NCBI RefSeq assembly: GCF_028453695.1
Contig: NC_135777.1
Location: forward strand, 15,799,714-15,863,713
DNA: 64,000 bases
Source: Augochlora pura
Lineage: Eukaryota > Arthropoda > Insecta > Hymenoptera > Halictidae
Direction of reading: 5' to 3'
The notes under the pieces were generated by a model. That model was not told the origin of the DNA. It worked only from the letters and a program-made list of their open reading frames with translations, and searched no databases. A program made the position numbers and the translations under genes. Below are positions 12,022-23,847 of this stretch, one piece after another (position 1 is the first letter of the stretch; each line of letters begins with the position of its first letter).

Positions 12022-15000
12022 CTAGCAACCATTGCTACTGGAGTTGCCTTTTGGCAATGGGCGCACCAAGTATAACTTCTCACCCTGCTTGTTAGTATAA
12101 ATAGGCGCTCGTTGATAATGGTCTACCAACTGATCTAGTGTATGGAATTTTCTTTGACCAATACAATATAGTGCTCCTTCCACATGTACCCTAAAATGCT
12201 TATTACGTCCTGGAGCTTTTAAAGATACTGAGTAATCCCCCACCTGCAAGTCGTAATGTTCATAATCATTAGAGTCACATAAATAAATAACGTATTATTA
12301 AATGTAAATAATGATTTATGTTTAATAAAACATAGTATTTTCATTTGTACTCACATTAGTTTCACTATCTCTAATTAAAAAGTCGCCATCATGACCATGT
12401 TGGTTCAACAATGTGTCACACTGTGAACGTGAAATGCTACCATAGTACCAAGGTTTTCCAACAAGATGTGGTCTATCACCAGGGTCTGGCCTTCTCTCAA
12501 GGGAATCGCCTGTACTAATCTCATTACTTGTCATTCCTCGTTCACGGTATGGTTGCGTCAAATATTCGCTGAGTTCTTGGAGATAATTCCGTGGTACAAG
12601 ACCTATCTGCCCTTGACTATTTCTTGCTTTATACCATTCTGGATCCGCAGGTGGACGGTCAAGAATTTCTAAACGATCACCTTTCTCAAAAGATAGTTCT
12701 TGATCATTGTTGGAAGAGAATGAGTAAAGAGCCACAACGATATCAAGAACATTTTCCGCCATTGCATAAGTGTGAAGGGTATCATCTGCATCGCCTTCTT
12801 CTTGAGTATAATTTGACGGAAACCAGCCAGCATGAGTGCCACTTTGACCTCTCCACCAACCATCGTTACTCTTTTCTAATATTAGAATTCTAGTGCCTTT
12901 GACAAGGGATAGTTCATCTGCCTGTTGTGCCTGATAATTGTACTTGACAACTGCAGTACCTATCGCTTCACTTGGATCAGCAGGTAAACGCCTGGCCATT
13001 ATTGGAGATTCTACAGCTCTAGATGGTGAATTACTAGATGGTAAAGTTTTGGAACCAGAGCCCTTTTTGACTTTCTTTTTGATACTATCAAAAAGAGATG
13101 GTTTTTCTTTTTTAACATAATTACTTGGCACATAGCCAGCTTGGCCTCTTGCACTTTGCACTCTCCACCAATGCTTGGAATCATCAAGTAATAAGTAACG
13201 CTCGTTTTTACGCAAATCTAACTCCTGGGCACCTTGTGCTCCATAGTCATATTTAGCGACAACATAACACACGTCGTCTTGACTTGTCTTGCCTGCAAAT
13301 GATCACAATAAAATATTTTTCTAAAGCATTGTGTTATTTAAATATTAAAAGTTCAATGTCTTTAATATAATATGTTATATTAAAATTTTTAATAAATATA
13401 ACAATTTTATTGATATCAATACTTTTGATTTTTAATTTATTATTGTTAGATTACGCCGAAATTTATGTTCTAAAGAAAAAATTAAAATCTACACATTGTT
13501 TAAAGGTATTAAGAAAACTAACAAAATTCCAAATTGAGTATAGCACAAACTCTACAGTATTATCTTATGGTATCATACAATTACTGATGACATGAACTGT
13601 TATGATCAAAGACCAAGTTGAATCACATTTTTAACATTGAACGAAAAGAACAAATAATTACACTTACTTCATAAGACATCTAGAGTATACAACTACAAAA
13701 TATATGATCTACGATTTTGGAAAAACATATAAAAGGACATATATAAGATTCATTCCTTCAAATGAAAGTAGGAAGGTTACGTAAACATAGATTTTGAAAG
13801 ACTTCTTTCCCAAAAAATAAACACTTTACATTTACTCACTTTTATAAAGTATTATTGGATACAATTTTCTTCCATATATGTGCATATTTTACATTGATGA
13901 TTCATAGTTTGTTGAATATGTATATAAATTTCTAAAATGTTCAAAATTTGATCACACAAACTATCAAAATACAAAAAATATTGTGATAATACACTTCATA
14001 CATTTATCCAACTACATTGCAAATAAAGTGTTTAGATCTTGGAAAAGATAGTTATATGAAACCCACGTTTCTATGATCTCCCTTTATTTTCAGAATGAAT
14101 AGAGTATGTAATAATTTTTGTTCCTGTGTTTGTTACATCTTCTATACTATTATAAGCATGCATGTTTACAATATATACTTATCTTATTAATATTGCAATT
14201 AAGAGGAAATGTATTTAAATAATTTATTTTGAATTAAAATATACTGATTAAAAATTTATTTAAGATATTATACATAACAGTTTCATGTCAATCATAAACT
14301 ACAATTAAATTATGTTGAACTTTAAATACATAAAACATAAAAGGTAGAAACATATGCAGTTATCATAAAACTCATTGTTTATAATTGTCAAAATCTTTCA
14401 TAACAATTTAATGATATACAGTTTAAAATTGATGTGAGATAGGTAATCAACAGTACATTACATATTGTAACAAAAATATGTTAATAAATTATTCTCTTTT
14501 GACAAATTATATAAAAATAGCTGTTGAAACAAATTTACATACAAAGCAAAGCATACAAGAAAAAACGTACCATGCTTCATGGCTGCCATGTGCGAAAACA
14601 GATATATATGTCTGAGTGGGGCGTGAGTAGCTGCTACTCACACACTACTTGCACAAATCTTAAGTCTGCTTGTACTGTGTCGGCGGCGTGAGTGCAGCAG
14701 GCATTCATTCTTTAGCTTTTTGTTTAGTGTTGATACACCTCCTGATTTCTTTGTTCAGAGTCCATCGTTCTCAAAGGTAGGGCAAGCATATGCATTACCA
14801 ACACTTTAGGGAAAATGAAATAACAATCATTAACATGATATAATAGGTACTGTAACACTAAACACTTATATTTACCATAGTATTTAAAAGATGCTACCTT
14901 ATTTGATTTTATCTTAGATTTCTTTGTAATTAATATATGCACTATCAGCCAAAAGTTAAAACTGACTCAAATGAATAATAGTGTATTGTAAAAATATGTT

Positions 15001-16630
15001 AAATATTTTTAATAAGATAACATATTCATATACAGAATATTTTTAAAAATCTAATAATTAAAATAATATATATAGATATGCGAATTCAATGAAAACCATA
15101 CTTTTGAATGTATAGTCTAATATGTCAACAAAAACAGGATATATTACTTTCTAAAAATGTAGTTAAATTTTGATACCAAAATGTAATGAGTTTAATAGCT
15201 CTTACAGACAGCAAAATAGCAAAATACAATAAAAGAAATAATGAATTCATGCATAAAAATTAGAAAGATTTTATTAGTTATGCAGTTTTATGTTATTGAC
15301 TGAAAATGTATATATTATACTATTTACAAAATTATTAAACTAAATAATAGGTGTTTATCTTTTCTCACTATTTATTGACACTATGGAGCTATTATTAATA
15401 AGTTTTACTTTAGATATAATATTTTATTTCTATTGTTTAAAAATATTACTTTTACATCATGTATATCTCTACTTTTAATATCTTAATTACAAAATATAAA
15501 TCATATTATTTATAATCTTATAGGCAGTTAACTACTTTGCAATAATAAAAAGCGCATATGATAGCACACATATTTCACAAGTCGATGAATTAAAAAAATA
15601 ATACTATTTAAGTTAATTTTACATATAAATATGTCACATAATATACTTTGGAAATATTAAAATTTTATATTAAATAAAACCCTCTGATATAAATTTAAGT
15701 TTAAGAAATTCAGAAAGATAAATAAAGCCAAGTATAAATAAAATGATATTAATAATTTAAATGAAATAAAAACTTCACTTAAAATAAATAATTTATTAAA
15801 GAAGCAAGTTCTATTTAATGATTGAATTTAATAAGAAGATTTTATTAAACACAAACAAAAGATATCTAAATGTGATTACAATATGTTCTCTGTTATCTTA
15901 ATAAACAATAAATTCTAATTGCTGAAATATTATAAATAATGAAAAGTAAATATCAAGCATATGAAAATTGATATCAACCCAAACTTTTTACAAAAATTTT
16001 ATTATCAAATAAAAATATTCAAAGAATGCATCAAATACTAAATTTGAAATGGTATTATTAAAAAAAAAAAAAACAAATACTCACAACATTTTGAAAACAA
16101 CGACTGCAATGACTAAAATCATTGAAAACAAAAACATTTGCGAAACAGGCAATCGCACATATACAAATATCTACTAAACACAAGAAAATACCTCAAAAGT
16201 TTATAGAAAAATAAGAATAATTTCTACACACATTGTGCTGTTTTAACTACATTTATGTATACTCTATAAGATTTAGTAAACGTCATACGTGATGATTTAA
16301 TAAGAGCCGCAAAGATATCGTATATTATAAACCATTTATAGCATATTGTGCAACGCAAAAATAAGAATCAAACGATTGTTTTCTGATCTCTTCCGCACAA
16401 ACCTCAAATGAGAATCAGTGACTTTCGAAGCACGTATATAGAGTACGTTCATTGCCTTACTGCCTACCATACTATGAAAGCAGAGTAGAAGCGTGTTGAA
16501 TGCAAGGGGACAATGACTAACGCGAGTCAATTTAGCCGCTTATTTAATTATCCATTAAATATGATAACTCATTGTTTTATCTCTTAAAAGGATAAATAAA
16601 CACTAACTTACCGATTTTTAAACTTGACAT
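12022..16630 (-). CDS. dock: SH2/SH3 adaptor protein dreadlocks (NCK orthologue)
   Basis: Coding exons 16630-16612 (19 nt), 13292-12355 and 12243-12022 give 392 residues beginning MSSLKIGKTSQDD. Three SH3 domains lie near residues 16-66, 119-170 and 190-246, each with the ALYDY-like start and the Trp-Trp or Glu-Trp pair. One SH2 domain spans about 288-387, with phosphotyrosine-binding Arg314 in FLIRDSE. This order is that of NCK1/NCK2 and fly dock. Known role: it links phosphotyrosine on receptors such as Robo, Dscam or the insulin receptor to Pak, WASP and actin control in axon guidance. Intron 1 is 3.3 kb and holds a second phase-compatible 19-nt first exon at 14571-14589. The main start has a normal GTAAGT donor. 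Upstream non-coding exons are not resolved. Confidence 0.95.
14571..14589 (-). other. dock: Candidate alternative first coding exon of dock
   Basis: A 19-nt stretch encoding MAAMKH plus one base, followed by a GTACGT donor. It has the same length and phase as the first exon at 16612-16630, so splicing to 13292 would give MAAMKHGKTSQDD in place of MSSLKIGKTSQDD. Seen in sequence: ATG, donor and phase. Its use is inferred; only transcript data can show it. Confidence 0.5.
14623..14641. repeat. Perfect 8-bp inverted repeat with 3-bp loop
   Basis: GTGAGTAG, spacer CTG, CTACTCAC. It sits 34 bp upstream of the ATG of the alternative dock first exon, in an otherwise AT-rich intron. It may be a factor-binding site or 5' UTR hairpin of that transcript; this is inference. 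Confidence 0.6.
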
Positions 16631-17580
16631 ATTTCTGCATACAAGCTTCGAAATTTTACGTCGTTATACAGCTTGTTTTCCCCCACCCCAGGCCGCAGCC
16701 ATGAACGGTAGCGACTAGAACGTATGTATAGGGGATTGAATCTTTATGGGGAATCGGGTCGAGCAAAGGAGGGAAGTAGAAATTAGGGAAAGACAGCACG
16801 ACTCGTAAAGAACTCCATCCAGTAATAGCTTTTATCTACCGCTGCGCTGTCAATAACCACTACACACCAAAGTACGCTATCGTCACTTTTATCCACTACG
16901 TTAATCTTCTGAAATCTGAACAATGTGTAGACTAGGTTTTATGTGAATATTGTCGTATTTTGTGTTTTTATCCACTTGTATTCGTTTATACGACCCCTCC
17001 CGCAAAAGGAATAGACCCACCCTTAATCCAAAGACATCGAACAACCATGCGCGCTACTGAGACCATTGCCTCTATTAAACTTGTATCTAACGCGATACTG
17101 GCGCCATGTTATGGTGTAATATATAAATTAATACCGTTAACTTTAAGCATACTAGAGATAAAACTCTTATCAGAATTTCTGATCTTGATGTTACCAAATC
17201 GAATAATTTTGACTTTCCTTTATTTTAAACTATCGAATGAAATAAAGAAATACCGCATAAAACAAATTCGAAAAGTTTGACAGCTTAACAATATTTGAAA
17301 CCCTATTGTTATTTTAGAAAATTATATTCAATAAATGTATATTGTTTCTAGAAGCTTGATACTAATTTTATATGGATTTCACATGTGTATTAATGGGTTT
17401 GAAACGATTACTTTTCAAACAACTTAAATCAACTGCCATCATGTAAATATATAGTGTTGAAGCTAAGTTCGTAGTGAATAAATATATTTGCCAGATTTTC
17501 GTCTGCGCTAGAATACTTTCTGTTCCTATGTTGGTAATCGATACATATATATGTACATATAGTAATATGTATGTATGTAT

Positions 17581-17980
17581 TGTTACGTTATCACGTTTCA
17601 TGAGCGACGCGAACATAGTCACTAGTTATATTACGACCGCGCTATTAGACTGTAGGATATTCGTCCTACGATACATTATGGAGGAAAATATATAACACGT
17701 GTTCTGGATGGAGAGACAATTCTTTATTCGACCGTACTCAATGCTTACTCGTGAGAGACTGCTCTTTGTTCGGGGTACCGAACATCATGGGGAATATCCC
17801 CTAGTCTACTCAGCATGCCCGATCGGCGGTTGGCACTATTGTTGCCACCACGCCATCTGCTGGTTCCAACTACGAACCTGTCTTGTGTCCCTACAAGACT
17901 ATACGCTTTCAATTTATGGCGACAAGAGGGAAGTTCGAATGTAAATACAAATTTATATCGTATATTTATATAGAGATACA
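17581..17980. mobile_element. Possible solo LTR
   Basis: The stretch starts TGTTACG, ends ATACA, is GC-richer than its surroundings and is bounded by GTAT on both sides (17577-17580 and 17981-17984). TG...CA ends with a 4-bp duplication fit a gypsy-type LTR, but the ends are not a good inverted pair, and a 4-bp match in AT-rich DNA is weak. No internal region or second LTR was seen. Confidence 0.25.
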
Positions 17981-18339
17981 GTATCGGCCGAGAGGAATAA
18001 CTGAGAATATGTAAGGAGATAATGAGAGAGTTCCCACGAAATTATTCGTTGAACCTTTTTTTATTTAGCGAGACTAATCGAGGAATGTAGAGAAAGTCGC
18101 GTAGCCTCTCGTAAGTCCCTCTCCAATTTCACATGAACTAGACGAGTCACAATAGCAAACCCGGATCTCTCAAGTACAGGACGTTGTAAATCTTTAGACA
18201 AGGACTTCTCGGAACCCTCTCTGATCTCTCTCTCTTACTCAGTCCTCGAGCCGAAATCTTCGAGCGCGGCACACCCCCACACCGTTCGTTCCGGCGGGCT
18301 TTTTACCGCTACTTTTAGCGCACGCGCACCGTCGAACCA

Positions 18340-18421
18340 CCAATCACCACCAATCTGCAACCGGAAGACGGGTCATCCGACGAATCAGCATCCAGCTAGA
18401 GGACCCCAATTTTCCTATTGG
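18340..18421. promoter_or_regulatory. CCAAT-box and ETS-motif cluster
   Basis: CCAAT occurs at 18340, 18350 and 18406, and its inverse ATTGG at 18417, all within 82 bp. CCGGAAG, an ETS-family core, lies at 18361. This suits a housekeeping promoter, either for the coiled-coil gene 0.8 kb downstream or bidirectional with dock. No TSS is visible. Confidence 0.4.
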
Positions 18422-19205
18422 ACAAGGAAGGAAAAAGAAGAAAGAACGCAGGAACAAAACTCGATTCCTCGGAAAAATACGCAGACTTTATTTTTGGGAG
18501 GCTTAGAGATAACATCTTTATCCAGGAAATAAAGTTTTAAAGACGATTTCTGTGTAACTAGTTAATTTTTACAAGTCCTACACAAGTAGAACACTTTTGT
18601 GTTCCACGGGCATCCGAACCAGCCAAACTTCCCTAACTCCCACCCAAAGCTACGCAACAACTTAATATGTATATTGTAAAATGAAACTAGTTTTATGTAC
18701 ATAGTTGGTAACCCCTGTTTTGGCTTAACTTTTAATACGATATGTTTATGTATACAAAGGTAGATATACATATGTACATATACATATAGTCATGAAACTA
18801 CACCATAATAATTAAGCTCCTTTCACAAATAATCCTGCGAAATCTGATATATTCTCTTAAAGGTGTAAGCGAATATGTATGTACTAATAATGAGTGACAC
18901 ATAAACGATTGAAGCCCTTTAATCCGCGAGTGTGTAACATATGCTCATTATAATTTGACTTTTTAATGTGATTACATTAAAGGAATTTAATTACTTCAAA
19001 AAGTGAAATATACAAAGCAAATGCAGTTTATAAAAAATAATGAACGTTTACATAAAACCACAAATTAAAATAAAATTATTTAACACTATACAACAATAAT
19101 TTTTTAATCTTTACATGTAATCGATAATAACATGTATTTAATGAATACAAATTTCTTAGAACTTCTGTGCTGATACTATATTAAAGTTTTATATATTTCG
19201 AAACA

Positions 19206-20863
19206 ATGGACAACCTTTCTGATTCATTTAAAGGGGATGTAGATTCCTGCACATCAACAGATTCTTTGCAATTAATAACTGATGAATTTCGCATTAGACA
19301 TTTATCAACACCTGACGTATCTAACACAGAATTGTCAAAACGTGTTGCATTATTGGAATTAGAAAATGAACGACTTAGAGTAGATTTAGAAAATCTACGT
19401 ATTGAACTTAGTGCTAGAATTGCAGCAAATGAAGGACTTAAAGGAAAAATTATAGAGTTATACGTAGAAATGCAATCAGTACTTCAAGAGAAGCAAAAGG
19501 TACAAAATACTTTAACTGATACATATAATCGTTTAGAAGCAGCTGAAGTATCAGCGAAATGGTATCAATCACAAGTGCATGGATTGCAAGCAAGTAAAAA
19601 AACTTTACAATTAGAGATTGACACTTACCAAGGAATATTGCAACAAAGACAACAAACTATAGTAAATATAAATACAAGGTATAAACAATTAAATGTGGAT
19701 TATACTGAACTTCTTCAAAAATATCAAAAAGAGAAACAAGGTTTAGAAGATGAAGTACAGAGCTTAAGAACGCAAAATCATTCAAATAATCAATTACCAA
19801 TTATTTCACAAACCATAGATAACAATGCATCGAGTACTCCTCCAGATACATCTACAAAGTTAGAGATGGCAGAGGATGAACTACGAGAAACAAAAGCAGA
19901 ACTGAAGACTTTAGAGAAACGTCTTTTGGGCAATGAAGTATCTAAAATGTTAATGGAGAATGCCTTAACTAAGCAACGTGTATTAATTACAACAATGGAA
20001 GAAAATATACAAAAGTGTGAGACTGAAAAAAATCAAACTGCTGATACTCTGCGCAAAACTGAATTTGAAATTCGAAAATTGAAATCAGAAAATGAAACAT
20101 TGCAAACTACTCTACTTTCTTCCAAACAGGAACAAAGTCAGATAGAAGATGCAATTTTTCAATTACGACTGCAACTAACAAAAATGATTGCACAATATAA
20201 GCTTTTAAAATCAAAAAATATAGAAGCGGAGGAAAAATTAAATTCAATGCAAGATGTGATAAATGAGAATAAACGCTTAAAAACCTTATCATATGAGGCT
20301 AACACTGCACTCATTAGAAAACTACGACAAGAGAAACGTAAATTTAAAAACTTGGAGAATAAAATATATGGTGTAGAAGTAAAAGAACGATTGGACGACA
20401 TGGTAATAAATGCTGTCTTTCAATTTATTGATATTTAAAATTATTTATAATAATTATATTATCATTTTGTTTTAGCAAAATAAAACTGAAATTTCCTTAC
20501 GTGAATGTCTAAAGCAGGTTTTAATAAGAAATAAGGTAGTTTACTTATTTCTATACATACATAAATTTATATATACATGCATTACATGATAATAAAGAGT
20601 ATTTTATTTAATAGGATTTAAAAGACCAATTGAAGACACAGAGGAAAACTTCAGATGAAAGTATTGATGAAGGATATGGTGATATTAGCATAGTTAGTTC
20701 CATTTCTGTAGACATTCCATCACCAAGTTCCATTAATCCAGTATTATTAAATAAAGCTTCTAGTATTCTTTTGGGAAGTAAAGACTTTTGTAAACCAGTG
20801 CAAATAGAACTTGATTATTTACAACTAAAACTTCACAAACTAAGAGAACAATGCATTGCCTAA
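19206..20863 (+). CDS. Coiled-coil protein of unknown function
   Basis: Three exons: 19206-20402, 20476-20535 and 20615-20863, all phase 0, giving 501 residues. The N-terminal 45 residues are Ser/Thr/Asp-rich. Residues about 46-400 are nearly continuous heptad-type coiled coil (for example LELENERLRVDLENLRIEL), broken by an Asn/Ser/Pro-rich hinge near residues 195-220. The C-terminal part has a Ser-rich segment (DESIDEGYGDISIVSS) and a short final helix (ELDYLQLKLHKLREQ). The overall look is golgin-like or centrosomal, but I do not recognise the family and no targeting domain such as GRIP is evident. The ATG sits in an AT-rich leader with upstream stops. A profile search would settle family membership. 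Confidence 0.85.
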
Positions 20864-23847
20864 TTTTGAAATATTAATTCTATAAAAGTGGTTATTTTTA
20901 GAAGTATTATTTCAAATTGATATTGAAATAGTAAAGTATTATAGGGTACAGGTGACGGATGATGAAATTAAACAGAGAAGATATATAAATAATATAACTA
21001 CATTATTTAAAATTATTTAATTGATAATATTTAAGCACTTCATTAAAGTTATTGGAATTGTAAATATGTTATCTTGCATCGATCCACTCAATTGGTAAAT
21101 ATGTAAATAGAATCAATCAAAATTATTTATAAGTGATCTTTACTTAAATTAAGAAAGGTAATCATTTGTAACCAGTTATTTTTAATGTAACAATTAAAAG
21201 TATTGTATATTTAACTGTAGGTACATATATCATAATGTATACAAAAATATATTACTTTATAATTAAAAATATATATTTATTGATAAAAAAGTAATACATA
21301 CATCTTTAACCACTTGTTATTTAGAAATAATTTTTAAATGGTATCAATCTTTAAAATATTAAATTATTTCATCAAATATTCTAATAGCACTTTGCAGAAC
21401 ATTATTTAAAATTGTTTAATAAATTAAATAAATTATTATAATCAACGTTTGTAAATATGTAATATAAATTAAATTAATAAAAATTATACAAAAATCTTGT
21501 CTAAATCTTATAATGCTCGCAAGTGAATGATAGATACTTTGTAAAAATTTTCCTATAATGCTGTTCATCCTTAGTTATCGATTTTGTATTAAGAATTTAT
21601 TACATTATAAATTTATTTATTCTATTTAATCATAATAATAATAGTCAATAATGAACAATTTGTGTAGCATAAGTAAATTGTGTCTGATAAGTAAAAAGAA
21701 TATGTAGAAGTAGTGCATATCATAATTTATTGCCTTATAAAAAAATTATTAAGTAAAAACTAATAATATATAAAGATATAAACAAAGTATCTGATTACAA
21801 AGTATTTATTTAAAACAATTTATATTAAATATAAATGTTTCGTTTAGTATATCTTAGTTATAATATCAAGAGCAATTAAAAATAAGAACTAAATGTACTT
21901 TAAGTTCATAAAATATGTATTGAAATTGTATCACATTGGTTATTAGTAATTAATCATAAAAATTTTATTCATAATAAATTTAACTAAAATATTTCATAGT
22001 ATAATCTGCTGAGTAAATGTCAATATACTTTGAAATATTTAAAAAGGAACTTATTATATTAAGTAAAATGTAACTAAAATTAAAAGATTTGTAATTTCGA
22101 ATATAATTAATGTTCACAAACAGACACAATGAGTCCAATAAATCTTATATTATAATTTCCTTATTTCAATATAACAAATTATTACGGAAAATTTTATATC
22201 AAAGCAAAAAAAAAATTCAGATGTTTGTTTTATATATATAAATATCTGCAATAAAATATATTTCACGATGAATATTGATAAAAATTAATAAGAAATTAAA
22301 CTAGTTGATAACATTTCTTTTATGTAAATGTACGTTTAAAATAAGAGAAGACTATTTATGTACATAGAAAATGTATACTTTAAATTATAAGAGTTATTAA
22401 GAATATTATAGGAAAATATGATTACTAAATGAATAATTTTATTGTTACTATTATAAAAAATAAATTATTAAGCAATAAATACACATAGCAATATATAATA
22501 ATTATAATTTATATATTTCCCAATACTGTTATCAGATAATATGATAATATCATTTCTACGAAATGATAAGAGTTAAACGATATAATTTTATAAACGATAT
22601 AAAAGTAAACTATTTCAGATTTTACTTTTCCATGAAAACTGCTTATAGGATCTGTTAATAAATAAACTTTTTAAACTTTCCGCATAAATATTTTCCATTC
22701 AATTTTCTTATAAGTTACAATAATTTAAATTATTTGAAATTGTAACATAATATCTTTGTTCATGCCATTGCAACAAAAATCAATGTCTAATTTTAGTAGT
22801 ATTGGAATGATTCAATTTTGTTATCTTTTTATCAGTATCACAATTATAAGGAAGATGCTTTTAGTTATTGCTAATATTTTTGTTTATGTGCTACAAAGAA
22901 ACATTTACAGTAAATCTTAATTAATTGTAGGCTTAACCAAAGATTACACATATTTAATTTATAGAAAATTTGTAAAGTCGTTACTATAATAAAATTGATT
23001 GAATGTTTATGTTATGTATGCATAGAAATCAATATATTTGTTTAGAAAACTATTTAGATTAATTAAGGTACTATCAATGAGATATGAATTAAACATTTGT
23101 TTGCAGAAGTAGTGGTCAATTTATGCATTAAACCAAAAATTCTCAACTTTTGAAAGGTATATTTCATATGTTAAACTTGAGATATAATAGTATTACATAT
23201 TTTTTTTAAAGATTTACATTGCCTCCAAATATACGCGTTAATTTTCTCATTCCTTTAGAAGGAATAAGTGAATATCTGTTTAAATACTGATCCATGTTTG
23301 CTCTATTATATGTCACGACCTATAATATTGTCGACAATTGATATATTTGATAGCACGAAAATGAGTATTATAAATTGAAATCGCTCGCGAAAATGATCAT
23401 AAAATCTACATAATGCAAATGATGTATGTTATTTTTTTGTTTCTACATTATTAAATTCTAAATCACTGGTATAAAATATTTTTAGTGTTAAATATTTGAT
23501 TGTGAACTTCTTTTTGTTTATAATTTGCTATAGTACTTACAGCTCTGTGTACACATCTATATTAAAAAAAATGAATCAACTTTGTACGACTGCAGATCGT
23601 TTAAAAGAGCACCATGGCTTCAGTCTACACAAACAGTCCTTGGTAGTTTCAACATGCCTCATTTTATACACCGTTACAACGGGAATGTTGCTGAACGATA
23701 ATACCTATAATTTTATCACGTGAAAGTGATTTGAAATTGAACAATTGTTATATAATATATTCATAATTATGCTACTAATGTTAAACATTTTTGTGTACAC
23801 TTAGTAAAATAGAAGACCAGATAGTAAATTTTATCTCGAACCCATTG
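20864..23847. other. AT-rich convergent intergenic region
   Basis: Nearly 3 kb of extremely AT-rich sequence between the tails of the coiled-coil gene and RNF25. It must contain both 3' UTRs; AATAAA is common by composition, so none is chosen. No gene, RNA or transposon end was recognised. Confidence 0.6.

Larger units (their letters stand above)
13293..16611 (-). other. Long first intron of dock
   Basis: About 3.3 kb, very AT-rich. It contains the candidate alternative first exon (14571-14589), followed by a small GC-richer patch at 14610-14700 that could be its 5' UTR or promoter. The rest is low-complexity A/T sequence without recognisable genes. Confidence 0.7.
16631..19205. other. Upstream region between dock and the coiled-coil gene
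   Basis: A 2.6 kb divergent intergenic region. GC-richer patches at about 16680-16800 (adjacent to the dock start), 17700-17930 and 18240-18420 stand out from AT-rich sequence. The last contains a CCAAT cluster; the middle one may be an LTR fragment. No coding exon recognised. Confidence 0.55.

Noticed and set aside
14724..14942. 72-codon minus-strand frame in the dock intron
   Set aside because: The product is low-complexity with no domain. It might be transcribed as 5' UTR of the alternative isoform but is not supported as coding.
16960..17280. 106-codon plus-strand frame upstream of dock
   Set aside because: AT-rich, no start context or recognisable protein, and unspliced in a promoter region.
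17699..17944. 81-codon frame rich in Cys, His and Trp
   Set aside because: It lies within the possible LTR and looks like chance reading of GC-richer repeat DNA.
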